Source of the DNA: Pseudomonas sp. GV085
GTDB lineage: Bacteria; Pseudomonadota; Gammaproteobacteria; Pseudomonadales; Pseudomonadaceae
Reading direction: 5' to 3'
Assembly (NCBI RefSeq): GCF_003050925.1
Contig: NZ_QAOV01000007.1
Location: 186,001-250,000 of the forward strand
DNA: 64,000 nucleotides
Of the stretch, positions 43,596 through 52,196 are shown in pieces. Under the pieces are notes generated by a model. That model was not told where the DNA came from and did not search any database. It saw only the letters and a list, made by a program, of their open reading frames with translations. Made by a program: the position numbers and the translations under genes. Position 1 is the stretch's first letter, and each line of letters starts with the position of its first letter.

Positions 43596-43665
43596 AACAA
43601 AAAAGGGCCCACCTTTCGGTGAGCCCTTCCAGACCGCCCAGCAGAGCGGATTTTGTTTGGTAGGC
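43596..43665. repeat. Right copy of the tRNA-Val flank direct repeat
   Basis: Partner of 41591-41660. This copy is continuous with the complete tRNA-Val(GAC), covering its last eight bases and the terminator after it. Confidence 0.75.
43603..43628 (-). terminator. Terminator of tRNA-Val(GAC)
   Basis: On the minus strand a hairpin (AAGGGCTCACC, GAAA loop, GGTGGGCCCTT) is followed by a T-run. Confidence 0.75.
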
Positions 43666-43734
43666 GCGATTGGACTCGAACCAACGACCCCCACCATGTC
43701 AAGGTGGTGCTCTAACCAACTGAGCTACGTGCCT
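43658..43734 (-). tRNA. tRNA-Val(GAC)
   Basis: 77 bases with encoded CCA. The anticodon loop is TTGACAT, anticodon GAC. The acceptor stem (AGGCACG with CGCGCCT) has one A-C mismatch. Its 3' end faces the AT-rich islet. Confidence 0.93.
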
Positions 43735-43918
43735 GCTGTGAGGCGGCATTCTACGGAATTCCGGAAGGGTGTCAACACCTTTTTTCGAGCTAACCCTATG
43801 AATATGCAAAATATTTAATTTTGCCGGTCCAAAGAAGATTTTCCGGGTGGCTGGCGGGCGATTTTCAACTCGGGTACGATCGGCGCACTCGTAAAATATA
43901 TTAAACAGAGGCTGCAGG

Positions 43919-45202
43919 ATGGCTAACACCCCCTACCCAGAGTCCTACTACGCCGCATCGGCCAATGCGGTTCCGCCGCGCCCGGCATTGCAGGATGATG
44001 TCGAGACCGATGTCTGTGTGATTGGCGCCGGTTATACGGGGCTGTCCTCTGCCCTGTTTCTGCTGGAGAGCGGCTTCAAGGTCACGGTGCTCGAAGCCGC
44101 CAGGGTGGGTTTCGGGGCGTCCGGGCGTAATGGTGGGCAGATCGTTAACAGCTATAGCCGCGATATCGATGTCATCGAGCGCACGGTCGGTCCCAAGCAG
44201 GCCCAGTTGCTGGGGCAGATGGCATTCGAGGGTGGGCGAATCATTCGTGAGCGCGTCGCCAAATACAACATTCAGTGCGACTTGAAAGACGGTGGCGTGT
44301 TCGCCGCGATGACCGCCAGGCAGATGGGTCATCTCGAATCGCAGAAGCGCCTGTGGGAACGATTCGGCCATACCCAGCTCGAGCTGATGGATCAACGCCG
44401 CATCCGCGAAGTGGTCGCCTGCGATCAATACGTCGGCGGGATGCTCGACATGAGTGGCGGCCACATCCATCCGCTTAACCTGGCGCTGGGTGAAGCGGCA
44501 GCCGTCGAGTCCCTGGGCGGGACGATTTATGAGCAGTCGCCGGCGGTACGCATTGTGCGCGGCGCCAACCCTGTTGTGCACACGCCGCAGGGCAAGGTCC
44601 GGGCTAAATTCATCATCGTCGCCGGCAACGCTTATCTGGGCAATCTGGTGCCGGAACTGGCTGCCAAATCGATGCCTTGCGGCACTCAAGTGATTACCAC
44701 CGAGCCACTGGGCGAAGAACTGGCGAAGACCCTGCTGCCTCAGGATTACTGCGTCGAAGACTGCAACTACTTGCTCGACTACTACCGCCTCAGCGGCGAC
44801 AAGCGTCTGATCTTCGGTGGCGGCGTGGTGTACGGCGCGCGGGATCCGGCGAACATCGAAGCGATCATTCGACCGAAGATGCTCAAGGCGTTCCCGCAAC
44901 TCAAGGACGTGAAAATCGATTACGCGTGGACTGGCAACTTCCTGCTGACCCTGTCGCGCCTGCCCCAGGTCGGACGCCTGGGCGACAACATCTACTACTC
45001 CCAGGGCTGTAGCGGCCATGGCGTGACTTACACGCATTTGGCGGGCAAGGTACTGGCCGAAGCTTTACGCGGCCAGGCAGAACGTTTTGACGCCTTTGCC
45101 GACCTGCCCCACTACCCGTTCCCCGGCGGACAAATGCTGCGTACCCCGTTTGCGGCATTGGGCGCGTGGTATTACGGATTGCGGGACAGGTTCGGGTACT
45201 GA
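43919..45202 (+). CDS. puuB: Gamma-glutamylputrescine oxidase-type FAD oxidoreductase
   Basis: 427 aa. DAO-type flavoprotein with the FAD motif VIGAGYTGLSSALFLLESGF at about 33, then GFGASGRNGGQIVNSYSRDID. The C-terminal DYAWTGNFLLTLSRLPQVGRL and QGCSGHGVTYTHLAGKVL are typical of PuuB. It oxidises gamma-glutamylputrescine in putrescine use. Pseudomonas has several such paralogues, so the substrate call is moderate; no other puu gene is adjacent. Confidence 0.87.
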   Translation: MANTPYPESYYAASANAVPPRPALQDDVETDVCVIGAGYTGLSSALFLLESGFKVTVLEAARVGFGASGRNGGQIVNSYSRDIDVIERTVGPKQAQLLGQMAFEGGRIIRERVAKYNIQCDLKDGGVFAAMTARQMGHLESQKRLWERFGHTQLELMDQRRIREVVACDQYVGGMLDMSGGHIHPLNLALGEAAAVESLGGTIYEQSPAVRIVRGANPVVHTPQGKVRAKFIIVAGNAYLGNLVPELAAKSMPCGTQVITTEPLGEELAKTLLPQDYCVEDCNYLLDYYRLSGDKRLIFGGGVVYGARDPANIEAIIRPKMLKAFPQLKDVKIDYAWTGNFLLTLSRLPQVGRLGDNIYYSQGCSGHGVTYTHLAGKVLAEALRGQAERFDAFADLPHYPFPGGQMLRTPFAALGAWYYGLRDRFGY

Positions 45203-45533
45203 CTGCTAAATCAAAAGGCCCGCTGCGATGCGTAATGCTGTTCAGTTAAGCGAATGCGGTCTCTGTAGGAGCGAGCTTGCTCGCGATGGTCGTTAACGAT
45301 AACGCGTATTTACTGGCTAAACGCGGCGCTCTCGAGTCCATCGCGAGCAAGCTCGCTCCTACATGGGAATGCGTTCGGCGTAAGAGCTGCCGCAGGTCGT
45401 TAACGATAACGCGTATTTACTGGCTAAACGCGGCGCTCTTGAGTCCATCGTCGGAACGCCGCCCGGAGCAAGCTCGCTCCTACATGGGAATGCGTTCGGC
45501 GTAGGAGCTGCCGCAGGCTGCGTTCTTTTGATC
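45203..45533. repeat. REP and duplicated repeat block between puuB and xdhC
   Basis: 331 bases without genes. A REP hairpin (GTAGGAGCGAGCTTGCTCGC, 45264 on) has its inverse at 45340-45362. A segment of about 107 bases (45288-45394) is repeated from 45395 on with small changes and a short insertion: both copies contain GTCGTTAACGATAACGCG and CTACATGGGAATGCGTTCGG. It is a mosaic of REP units. Confidence 0.8.
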
Positions 45534-46505
45534 TTAAAGACGATTCCGTGGGATACCGCTGCGAATCCGCAAAATGTCCGCCAGCACCGCCAAGGCAATC
45601 TCCGCCGGCGTCTTGCTGCCCAGGTTCAAGCCGATCGGCGCATGAATCCGCGCCAACTCGATATCCCCCAGCCCACCAATACGCCGCAACCGCTCGAAGC
45701 GCTTTTGCGAGGTCTGCAGGGAGCCCATCACACCGATGTAAAACGCCTCGGTGCGAACAGCCTCCATCATCGCCAGGTCATCGATACGTGGATCGTGGGT
45801 CAATGCCACCACCGCAGTGTCGCTGTGACAGCCGCCGCTGGCGATGAACAGCGATGGCAGTTGGCGACGAATCTCCACGTTTTCCAGCACGACGCCTTCC
45901 AGCACTTCGTCTCGCGGATCACACAGAATCACCTCGAACCCCAGACCCACGGCAAACTCTGCACAGGCCTGGGCCACACTGGAATACCCGGCCAGCAGCA
46001 AACGCTGAGCCGCGCCGACGCGCACGCGCACCCGGTCGATTTCTCGCTCGATACGTACACCCTGCTCACGATCATCGAACAGACTGCGCGCACCGCTCTG
46101 CAAATCAACTTCACGGATCAACCGACGCCGGCCCGACAGCGCCGACTCCAGCTCGCGCAAATGCGCTTGCACCTCGCAATCGGCATCCAGCTTCTCGACC
46201 AGCACATCGAGCACCCCGCCACACGGCAGGCTGACGCGCGAGCGTGGGTCATCGCCTTCGCCGTAACGAACAACGCTGACCGGCTGCACAAACGCGCCCT
46301 CGGCGACTCGTTCGAGAAAGTCTTCCTCGACACAGCCACCGGACAGCGAGCCAATCCAGTGCCCATCAGTGTTCACCGCCAGCAGCGAACCCGGTGCACG
46401 CGGTGCCGAGCCGTAAGTGGCCAGCACCGTACACAACCAGATGCGCTGACCGGCCGCCGACCACTCCAGCGCCCGGCGCACCACTTGCAGATCGAGATGC
46501 TGCAT
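45534..46505 (-). CDS. XdhC-family molybdenum hydroxylase maturation protein
   Basis: 323 aa from ATG 46505. N-terminal XdhC/CoxI domain (CTVLATYGSAPRAPGSLLAV, GSLSGGCVEEDFLERV) and a C-terminal Rossmann domain (LLLAGYSSVAQACAEFAVGLG; AVVALTHDPRIDDLAMMEA). XdhC proteins insert sulphurated molybdenum cofactor into the Mo subunit. It is the last gene of the operon starting at 51108 and starts one base after the cytochrome stop. Confidence 0.9.
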   Translation of the reverse strand: MQHLDLQVVRRALEWSAAGQRIWLCTVLATYGSAPRAPGSLLAVNTDGHWIGSLSGGCVEEDFLERVAEGAFVQPVSVVRYGEGDDPRSRVSLPCGGVLDVLVEKLDADCEVQAHLRELESALSGRRRLIREVDLQSGARSLFDDREQGVRIEREIDRVRVRVGAAQRLLLAGYSSVAQACAEFAVGLGFEVILCDPRDEVLEGVVLENVEIRRQLPSLFIASGGCHSDTAVVALTHDPRIDDLAMMEAVRTEAFYIGVMGSLQTSQKRFERLRRIGGLGDIELARIHAPIGLNLGSKTPAEIALAVLADILRIRSGIPRNRL

Positions 46506-46506
46506 A

Positions 46507-47742
46507 TCAGTGGGCCTTGTGCTCGAGCGGCGCATCGGCCCGCAGCTTCTGCACGTCGTTCACCGCCAGATCATTCGGCTGACCGCCCCAACCCTGACGC
46601 AGGTAGTTCAGCAGATCCGTGAGTTGCTCGTCGCTCAACTTCCCGGCGAACCCTGGCATCGGTTGCATGCGTTCGAATCCGGAGAACTTCTGTTCACCGA
46701 TACCGTCGTCGATCACCCGTACCAGGTTGCGCGGGTCTTCCAGACGCAACGTGGTGTTGCCGCGCATGGCCACGGCGATGTGCGGCTTGCCCTCACCGCC
46801 CGGCGCATGGCACCCGGCGCAGACATTCAAATATTCCTGACGGCCGCGCTGTGCACTTGGGCTCAGTTTGTCCAACGGCACTTCGGTGAGCACTTTCGCC
46901 GCAGGCGGCTGATCGCCGAGCAGGAAAGTCGCCATCGCCGCCAGATCCGGATCGCTGAGGCCCTGGGTGCTGTTGTGGAACACCGGGAACATCTCGTTGA
47001 ACATCGTGCCCTGGGCGCTCATGCCGTGCTTGAGGAACGAGCTCAGGTCCTGATGATTCCAGCCACGGGCCGCCAGGTCATTAGCCAGCAGGCTTGGCGC
47101 CAGATAGCCATTGAGAATGCCTCCGGTCATGCGCTTGTCCTGCTGCATCGCACCGGGCAGGCCGCGCGGGGTGTGGCACTCGCCACAGTGCCCCAGCACG
47201 TCGACCATGTACTGGCCGCGCTTCCAGGCTTCGCTCTTGCCCTCGGCCGGCGCAAGCTTCACGTCCTTGCCGTACATCATGTTCCAGCCCATCAGGCCCA
47301 GGCGCACGTTGAACGGGAAGCTCAGGCTGGTGACCGGTGCGGCACGCTCGATCGGCTCGACGGTTTTCAGGTAGGCATGAATCGCGTCGGAATCTGCTCG
47401 CGGCATCAGGTGATACGAGGTGTAGGGCATCGCCGGATACAGGTTCGCCCCGTCGCGGCGCTTGCCTTCGGTCAACGCGGCGAAGAACTCGTCATCGCTG
47501 TACAAGCCGATGCCGTGCTCTTTGCTTGGGGTGATGTTGGTGCCGTAGATCGTACCGAACGGCGAAACGATCGGCAGGCCGCCCGCATAGGGCGCACCAC
47601 CCGGTGCGGTGTGGCACGCCATGCAGTCGGCGGCGCGGGCGAGGTATTCGCCTTGCCTGACCTGCACATCATCGGCGTGAGCCGCCAGTACAGGCGCAGC
47701 CAGACCAACCGCCAACGCCAGGCGGCTAAGTAGAAGCTTCAT
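46507..47742 (-). CDS. Three-haem cytochrome c, electron acceptor of the Mo enzyme
   Basis: 411 aa from ATG 47742. Signal peptide of about 23 residues (ALAVGLAAPVLAAHADD), then three CxxCH haem sites: CMACH, CGECH and CAGCH. Such cytochromes serve periplasmic alcohol, aldehyde or aromatic dehydrogenases and pass electrons to the respiratory chain. It follows the 2Fe-2S gene by two bases, so the hydroxylase probably uses it instead of NAD or O2. Confidence 0.92.
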   Translation of the reverse strand: MKLLLSRLALAVGLAAPVLAAHADDVQVRQGEYLARAADCMACHTAPGGAPYAGGLPIVSPFGTIYGTNITPSKEHGIGLYSDDEFFAALTEGKRRDGANLYPAMPYTSYHLMPRADSDAIHAYLKTVEPIERAAPVTSLSFPFNVRLGLMGWNMMYGKDVKLAPAEGKSEAWKRGQYMVDVLGHCGECHTPRGLPGAMQQDKRMTGGILNGYLAPSLLANDLAARGWNHQDLSSFLKHGMSAQGTMFNEMFPVFHNSTQGLSDPDLAAMATFLLGDQPPAAKVLTEVPLDKLSPSAQRGRQEYLNVCAGCHAPGGEGKPHIAVAMRGNTTLRLEDPRNLVRVIDDGIGEQKFSGFERMQPMPGFAGKLSDEQLTDLLNYLRQGWGGQPNDLAVNDVQKLRADAPLEHKAH

Positions 47743-47744
47743 GC

Positions 47745-48284
47745 TTAACCCTCCTTGACCAGGCCGAGATCGGTCAGCACGTTGCGGGTGGCGCTGTAGT
47801 AGCGCACATACCCGGTGCAACGGCAGATGTGATGACCGAGGCTGTCCTCGATGACTTTTTCCAGCTGGCTTTTGACGATGGGCTGACGCTGCAGCTTTTC
47901 CACCAGCACGGTCGCGGCATTGACGAAGCCCGGCGCGCAGTAGCTGCACTGGAAGGCGAACTCATCGACGAAGCGCTGCTGGATCGGGTTCAGCTCGGTG
48001 ACCTTGCCCTGCTCGTCGCGGGTCGCATGGCCTTCGATGGTCCGTACCTTCTTGCCTTCGAAATAGTGCGCGCCGGTGATGCAGGTGCGTACTTCTTCGC
48101 TGGTGCCGTCCGGGTTGTCGACGATCACCACGCAGGCGTGGCAAATGCCCTGACCGCAGCCCAGGCGCGAACCGGTGAGGTTCTTGTATTCGTGCAGGTA
48201 GTCGATCATCGGCAGGTCATCAGGGATGTCCACCGGGCCGACGGATTGACCGTTGAGGGTCAGTTGAAGCGGACGGTTAGCCAT
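47745..48284 (-). CDS. 2Fe-2S subunit of a molybdenum hydroxylase (IorA/NicA type)
   Basis: 179 aa from ATG 48284. Two iron-sulphur sites are visible: the plant-type cluster (GCGQGICHACVVIVD with a later RTCITG) and the C-terminal cluster (CSYCAPGF, then CRCTGY). It passes electrons from the Mo subunit to the cytochrome. It overlaps the Mo subunit's 3' end by eight bases. A longer frame to 48371 is antisense-like and not used. Confidence 0.93.
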   Translation of the reverse strand: MANRPLQLTLNGQSVGPVDIPDDLPMIDYLHEYKNLTGSRLGCGQGICHACVVIVDNPDGTSEEVRTCITGAHYFEGKKVRTIEGHATRDEQGKVTELNPIQQRFVDEFAFQCSYCAPGFVNAATVLVEKLQRQPIVKSQLEKVIEDSLGHHICRCTGYVRYYSATRNVLTDLGLVKEG

Positions 48285-51108
48285 TGAGGGCCTCCTTGAT
48301 GCGTGCAGAAGTGATAGGCAGGTCGCGGACACGTTTACCGATGGCATGGGCCACGGCGTTGCCGATGGCACCGACTACCGGGATCATCACCACCTCGGCG
48401 ATGCCCTTGGACGGGTCGCTCGGCGACAGTGGCGGCAGGATGTCCGCCGTCTGTTTCCACACCGCAACGTGACGCGCCATCGGCAGGCGGTAACGGTTGA
48501 AGTTCCAGTCACCCTCCCCGGGCCCGCCTTCGTACAACGGCATTTCTTCCATCAGCGCATGGCCGATGCCCATGGCGATCCCGCCTTCGAGCTGGCCCCT
48601 GACCAGTTCTTCCACCAGAACCCGACCGCACTCGACCCACGAGTGATGATTGAGCACCGACACTTCGTTCGAACCCTTGTTGACCTTCACTTCCACCAGC
48701 GTCGCCACCGGGCTGTAGTAAGTCACCGCCGCATTGTTCAGCTGGGTCGCCGGGTAGGCAATGCCCTGCCGATCCAGCAGATGGAAACCGGCGCTGTTCA
48801 TCTGCGCCTTCTTCGCCTTCGGTGCGCCGTCGCCGTACTTCACGGCCAGGCCGTCGAGCGGCAAGCGCTCACGCACGCCGTCGATGCTGAACTCGGCCTC
48901 GGCCCAGCTCCAGCGGTTGAAACCGTGCACGGTGGCGCCGCTCACCAGGCCACGCTCGTGAACACGCTTGGCGAGCATGGCGAATGGCAGTGGCTCCATG
49001 CCGTTGGCCGTGAGCTTGCCATCGACCCAATGGGCGTCTTCGCGGCGCACCACGTAAGGGTTGGCCTGACCGCCGTAAGGGCCTTGGCGCCAGATCTCCA
49101 GCGCCGCCGGCCACAGGCCGTGGTTGAACAGCACGCGCGCCGCTTCACGGGTGGCGTGACTGAAGTAGTACGCCGAGTTGGTGGCCGACGAGGCCGAAGC
49201 GACCTTGCCGACCCAGCGTGGATTGCGCAGAAAATTGTCCTGCTCGGCCTGGCTCATGATGTACGGGTTGCCACCACTGATCAGCTGCAACTCTTTCCAT
49301 TCGGTTTCGCCGGTCTTCACTTCGTGCGCCGGGAGACCAAGGAAGTCGGCCACGACCATGGCCTGCGAAGTGGACATGCCGGTGCCGATTTCGATACCGA
49401 TGTGGCGCAGGCTGATGCGGCCTTCGGCAGTGAATTCAATGCTGGCCATTGGGGCTTCGGAACCGGTACCGAAGTCTTTCTGGCAAATGGCGAAACCGAC
49501 GCCGTACCAGTTATCGGGGTCGGCGGCTTCGCGTTGTTTCTTGATCGCGTCGCGGTTTTTCCAGGTGTCGTGGACCGCCGCCTTGTCGAGAATCTCGTGC
49601 AGGCGCAAGGCACCGGCCGGAATCGCGCCCTGGGTGTTTTTCATGCCCGAGCGCAGTGCGTTCTTGCGGCGCAGTTCGATGGCATCGACACCGAGGCGGC
49701 CGGCGATTTCATCGACCATCATCTCGGTCGCCGCCATGCTCTGCAGGGTGCCGTAGCCACGCATCGACCCAGCCTCAACGGCGCGGGAGTGATAGGCCGT
49801 GACCTGCAGATCGTTCTGCGGCATGTAGTAGATCGACTGTGCGGCCGTGGCGCCCACCGCCGCCACGGACGGGCTGTAGTTGATTCGCCCGCCACCGTCG
49901 ACGCTCATCTCGGAGCGGAAAATCTTGAAGCTGTAGTCGTTCTTGTCCACCGCCAATTGATAGCGAATGTCGAACGGGTGACGCTTGATGCCGCTCTGGA
50001 ACTGCTCGTAGCGGTCGTTGGCCAGGCGTACCGGCACACCGGCGCCGTACAACGCGGCCAGCGCTGCGTAGTAGACGAAAATGTTGTGGTCTTTCGAGCC
50101 ATAACCGACGGTGTAACCCGGGTGCATGTTCAGGTTGGCCAGGCCGAAACGCGACGGCGCGATCATCTTCGCGGTTTCGGTCGCTGTTTCCAGCGGGCAC
50201 TGGGTGGCGACGACGAAATGCAGGGTCTTGGTGGCAGGGTCGTACCAGCCGTTGCCGTTGTCCGGCTCCAGGGCGGCCGGCTCGATCGACGGGGTCTTGT
50301 AGCGCTCGTCGAACACCAGCCAGTTGTCCGGCGGCGTGTCGATCTGTTGCTTCATGCGCTCGGCGTAGAACAACCCGCGCTCGGTCAGATTGCCGTGCAG
50401 GTTCGGCTGGGCATTCCACACCGGACGGCGATTGCGCAGCATCGGGAACAGGATCGAGTCCTTGAGGCTGGCGAACTCGTCTTCGTCCGCCGAGGTCGCG
50501 CCGCCAACGCGCACATAGCGGAAGCTGCCGTAAGGGTCGCCTTCGTAGAACGGCACCTGCGCACCGTAACGAATCGCCTTGTCATTGAATTTGAGTTGGT
50601 TCTTGGCCTGTCGGAAGCGCTCGAAGTCGTTCCAGATCAGGATCGCCACCGGGTGCCCGATGAACATCGGCACCTTGCCGGCCGGCAACAGCGGATCCGG
50701 GGCGTGCTCCTCAGGGAACACGATGCCGTCCTTGACCAGGTCTTCGGCGGTGACGATGCGGTCAGGCTGCAACCCGGTACCGAGCCATGAAAGGTCCAGA
50801 CCCGCGTAGATGCGGTCCGCCTTGATGGTTTTGAGCAGCATGGCGTGACCCTGCTGCTGCGGCCAGCCCGGCATGTCCTTGGCGCGGATGTCGCGGGCAA
50901 AGACCTTGCTGCCGCAGACCTTGGACAAGGCATCGTTACGGGCGCGCGCCTTGCCGTTGTTGCCGAGCCACTGCTCGGACGGCACGGTCACGCTGTTTTC
51001 CATCAAGGCGGCCAGCGCCTGGCTGCTCAATGGCGTGAGCGTCACGCTCACACCCGCTACCAGCCCGCCCTGAAGGAACGAGCGCCGGGATATATCACGG
51101 TTGGACAT
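48277..51108 (-). CDS. Molybdopterin-binding subunit of a periplasmic hydroxylase (IorB/AorB type)
   Basis: 943 aa, full length for the large-subunit type without a FAD subunit. A twin-arginine signal (SRRSFLQGGLVAGVSVTLT) predicts export with cofactor already inserted. Domain blocks include an a/b hammerhead repeat and Mo-site stretches (GSMRGYGTLQSMAATEMMVDE, IEIGTGMSTSQAMVVADFLG). It probably oxidises an aldehyde or N-heterocycle; neither can be chosen from sequence. It is the first gene of an operon with 2Fe-2S, cytochrome c and XdhC genes. Confidence 0.9.
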   Translation of the reverse strand: MSNRDISRRSFLQGGLVAGVSVTLTPLSSQALAALMENSVTVPSEQWLGNNGKARARNDALSKVCGSKVFARDIRAKDMPGWPQQQGHAMLLKTIKADRIYAGLDLSWLGTGLQPDRIVTAEDLVKDGIVFPEEHAPDPLLPAGKVPMFIGHPVAILIWNDFERFRQAKNQLKFNDKAIRYGAQVPFYEGDPYGSFRYVRVGGATSADEDEFASLKDSILFPMLRNRRPVWNAQPNLHGNLTERGLFYAERMKQQIDTPPDNWLVFDERYKTPSIEPAALEPDNGNGWYDPATKTLHFVVATQCPLETATETAKMIAPSRFGLANLNMHPGYTVGYGSKDHNIFVYYAALAALYGAGVPVRLANDRYEQFQSGIKRHPFDIRYQLAVDKNDYSFKIFRSEMSVDGGGRINYSPSVAAVGATAAQSIYYMPQNDLQVTAYHSRAVEAGSMRGYGTLQSMAATEMMVDEIAGRLGVDAIELRRKNALRSGMKNTQGAIPAGALRLHEILDKAAVHDTWKNRDAIKKQREAADPDNWYGVGFAICQKDFGTGSEAPMASIEFTAEGRISLRHIGIEIGTGMSTSQAMVVADFLGLPAHEVKTGETEWKELQLISGGNPYIMSQAEQDNFLRNPRWVGKVASASSATNSAYYFSHATREAARVLFNHGLWPAALEIWRQGPYGGQANPYVVRREDAHWVDGKLTANGMEPLPFAMLAKRVHERGLVSGATVHGFNRWSWAEAEFSIDGVRERLPLDGLAVKYGDGAPKAKKAQMNSAGFHLLDRQGIAYPATQLNNAAVTYYSPVATLVEVKVNKGSNEVSVLNHHSWVECGRVLVEELVRGQLEGGIAMGIGHALMEEMPLYEGGPGEGDWNFNRYRLPMARHVAVWKQTADILPPLSPSDPSKGIAEVVMIPVVGAIGNAVAHAIGKRVRDLPITSARIKEALNG

Positions 51109-51465
51109 GGATCATCCTCTGGGCGGTTATGGGGTCCGCCCTTCTGGTTATGTACTGGAAATCTCGAGTCTTGCAGAAGCCCTTTTCGACGATGCAAAGG
51201 GCTGTTGTTGACAGTGCAAAGCTGACCGAAAGGTTAAGTTTATAGGCTTATGACCTTACGGAAAACCGAAAACTGACCGACAAATCAAAAAAACGCGACT
51301 ATTCGACGCAGCACGTTAACAGTAGCCGTGAATCTCGGTAGCGCGAGGCTGGAGGGGCGGCGCTGAACGACAGCGTCGCTAGCGCCCGATAGGCCATTCC
51401 GGCAAGGAGGCATGCAGGGAGGTCCGCCTGGAAAAAGGCGAGAGGAGAAAACCTGAATTTCAGAC
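51109..51465. other. Promoter region of the Mo hydroxylase operon, no gene seen
   Basis: About 360 bases. A hairpin AGCCCTTTT...AAAGGGCT lies around 51177-51203 and is a candidate operator. AT-rich sequence near 51225-51295 may hold the promoter. No coding frame convinces on either strand. Confidence 0.45.
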
Positions 51466-51497
51466 ACAAAAAACCCCGGTCTTTCGACCAGGGTCTT
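51466..51497 (-). terminator. Terminator of the tRNA cluster
   Basis: On the minus strand a hairpin (ACCCTGGTC, GAAA, GACCGGGGT) is followed by six T. It ends the Val-Asp-Asp tRNA transcript. Confidence 0.75.
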
Positions 51498-51567
51498 TGC
51501 TATCGACTCGAAGTAACCAGTGGTTTCTTCGTAGCTCCAAGGCGTTCAGCGGGCCTCGGGGCAGATA

Positions 51568-51644
51568 TGGCGCAGCGGACGGGACTCGAACCCGCGACCC
51601 CCGGCGTGACAGGCCGGTATTCTAACCGACTGAACTACCGCTGC
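51568..51644 (-). tRNA. tRNA-Asp(GTC), copy 1
   Basis: 77 bases with CCA. Acceptor arms GCAGCGG and CCGCTGC pair; anticodon loop CTGTCAC, anticodon GTC. Identical in sequence to copy 2. Confidence 0.96.
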
Positions 51645-51736
51645 GTATCGCTTTGGACTTGCGTCCAAGTAACTCGTCTGATTGAAAACTCAGTAGCTTT
51701 TCAATCTCGAGCCAGGCATGCCTGACTCGGAAAATA

Positions 51737-51813
51737 TGGCGCAGCGGACGGGACTCGAACCCGCGACCCCCGGCGTGACAGGCCGGTATTCTAACCGACT
51801 GAACTACCGCTGC
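51737..51813 (-). tRNA. tRNA-Asp(GTC), copy 2
   Basis: 77 bases, same sequence as the first copy, 92 bases upstream of it in transcription order. A tandem duplication usual in Pseudomonas. Confidence 0.96.
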
Positions 51814-51867
51814 GCGTCGGTGGAGGCATTTCAGCCTACCTCTTGCTTTCGCAAGTATCTCGGGGAG

Positions 51868-51943
51868 TGGTGGGTGATGACGGGATCGAACCGCCGACAT
51901 TCTGCTTGTAAGGCAGACGCTCTCCCAGCTGAGCTAATCACCC
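51868..51943 (-). tRNA. tRNA-Val(TAC)
   Basis: 76 bases with CCA. Acceptor arms GGGTGAT and ATCACCC pair; anticodon loop CTTACAA, anticodon TAC. First gene of the Val-Asp-Asp cluster. Confidence 0.96.
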
Positions 51944-52061
51944 GTTTGCATCTCCGAGGCCGCGAAATTTACGCAGGTAGCGAACCTAAGTCAATAGCAG
52001 GATTGAAGTTTTTCTAAAAAAGACAAAATCATTTCATTCCGGCCAGTGTCGGCAACCATCA

Positions 52062-52156
52062 GTCCTCATCGCGAGCAGGCTCGCTCCCACAATAGAAAGC
52101 ATGTTCTCTGAAGAAACGCGATCAACTGTGGGAGCGAGCCTGCTCGCGATGAGGAC
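52062..52156. repeat. REP pair, 30-base perfect inverted repeat
   Basis: Arms at 52062-52091 and 52127-52156 are exact inverse copies (core GCGAGCAGGCTCGCTCCCAC). A two-REP unit between tRNA-Val and the SDR gene; it may also terminate the convergent transcripts. Confidence 0.88.
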
Positions 52157-52196
52157 CTCACATACAACATCAATGTTGAAGACGGCCCCTGGTCTG

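Noticed and set aside
43453..43818. 121-codon frame running through tRNA-Val(GAC)
   Set aside because: It crosses the tRNA and its terminator and is typical of false calls at tRNA genes.
45264..45513. CRISPR-like repeated block
   Set aside because: Only two copies of a long unequal unit plus REP hairpins, no uniform spacers and no cas genes.
48346..50790. 814-codon frame antisense to the Mo subunit
   Set aside because: Composition is that of a reversed coding strand and the real frame has the Tat signal and Mo-site motifs.
51718..52017. 99-codon frame over tRNA-Asp and tRNA-Val
   Set aside because: It is the translation of tRNA sequence (NRLNYRC, GSNRRHSACKA), a well known false protein.
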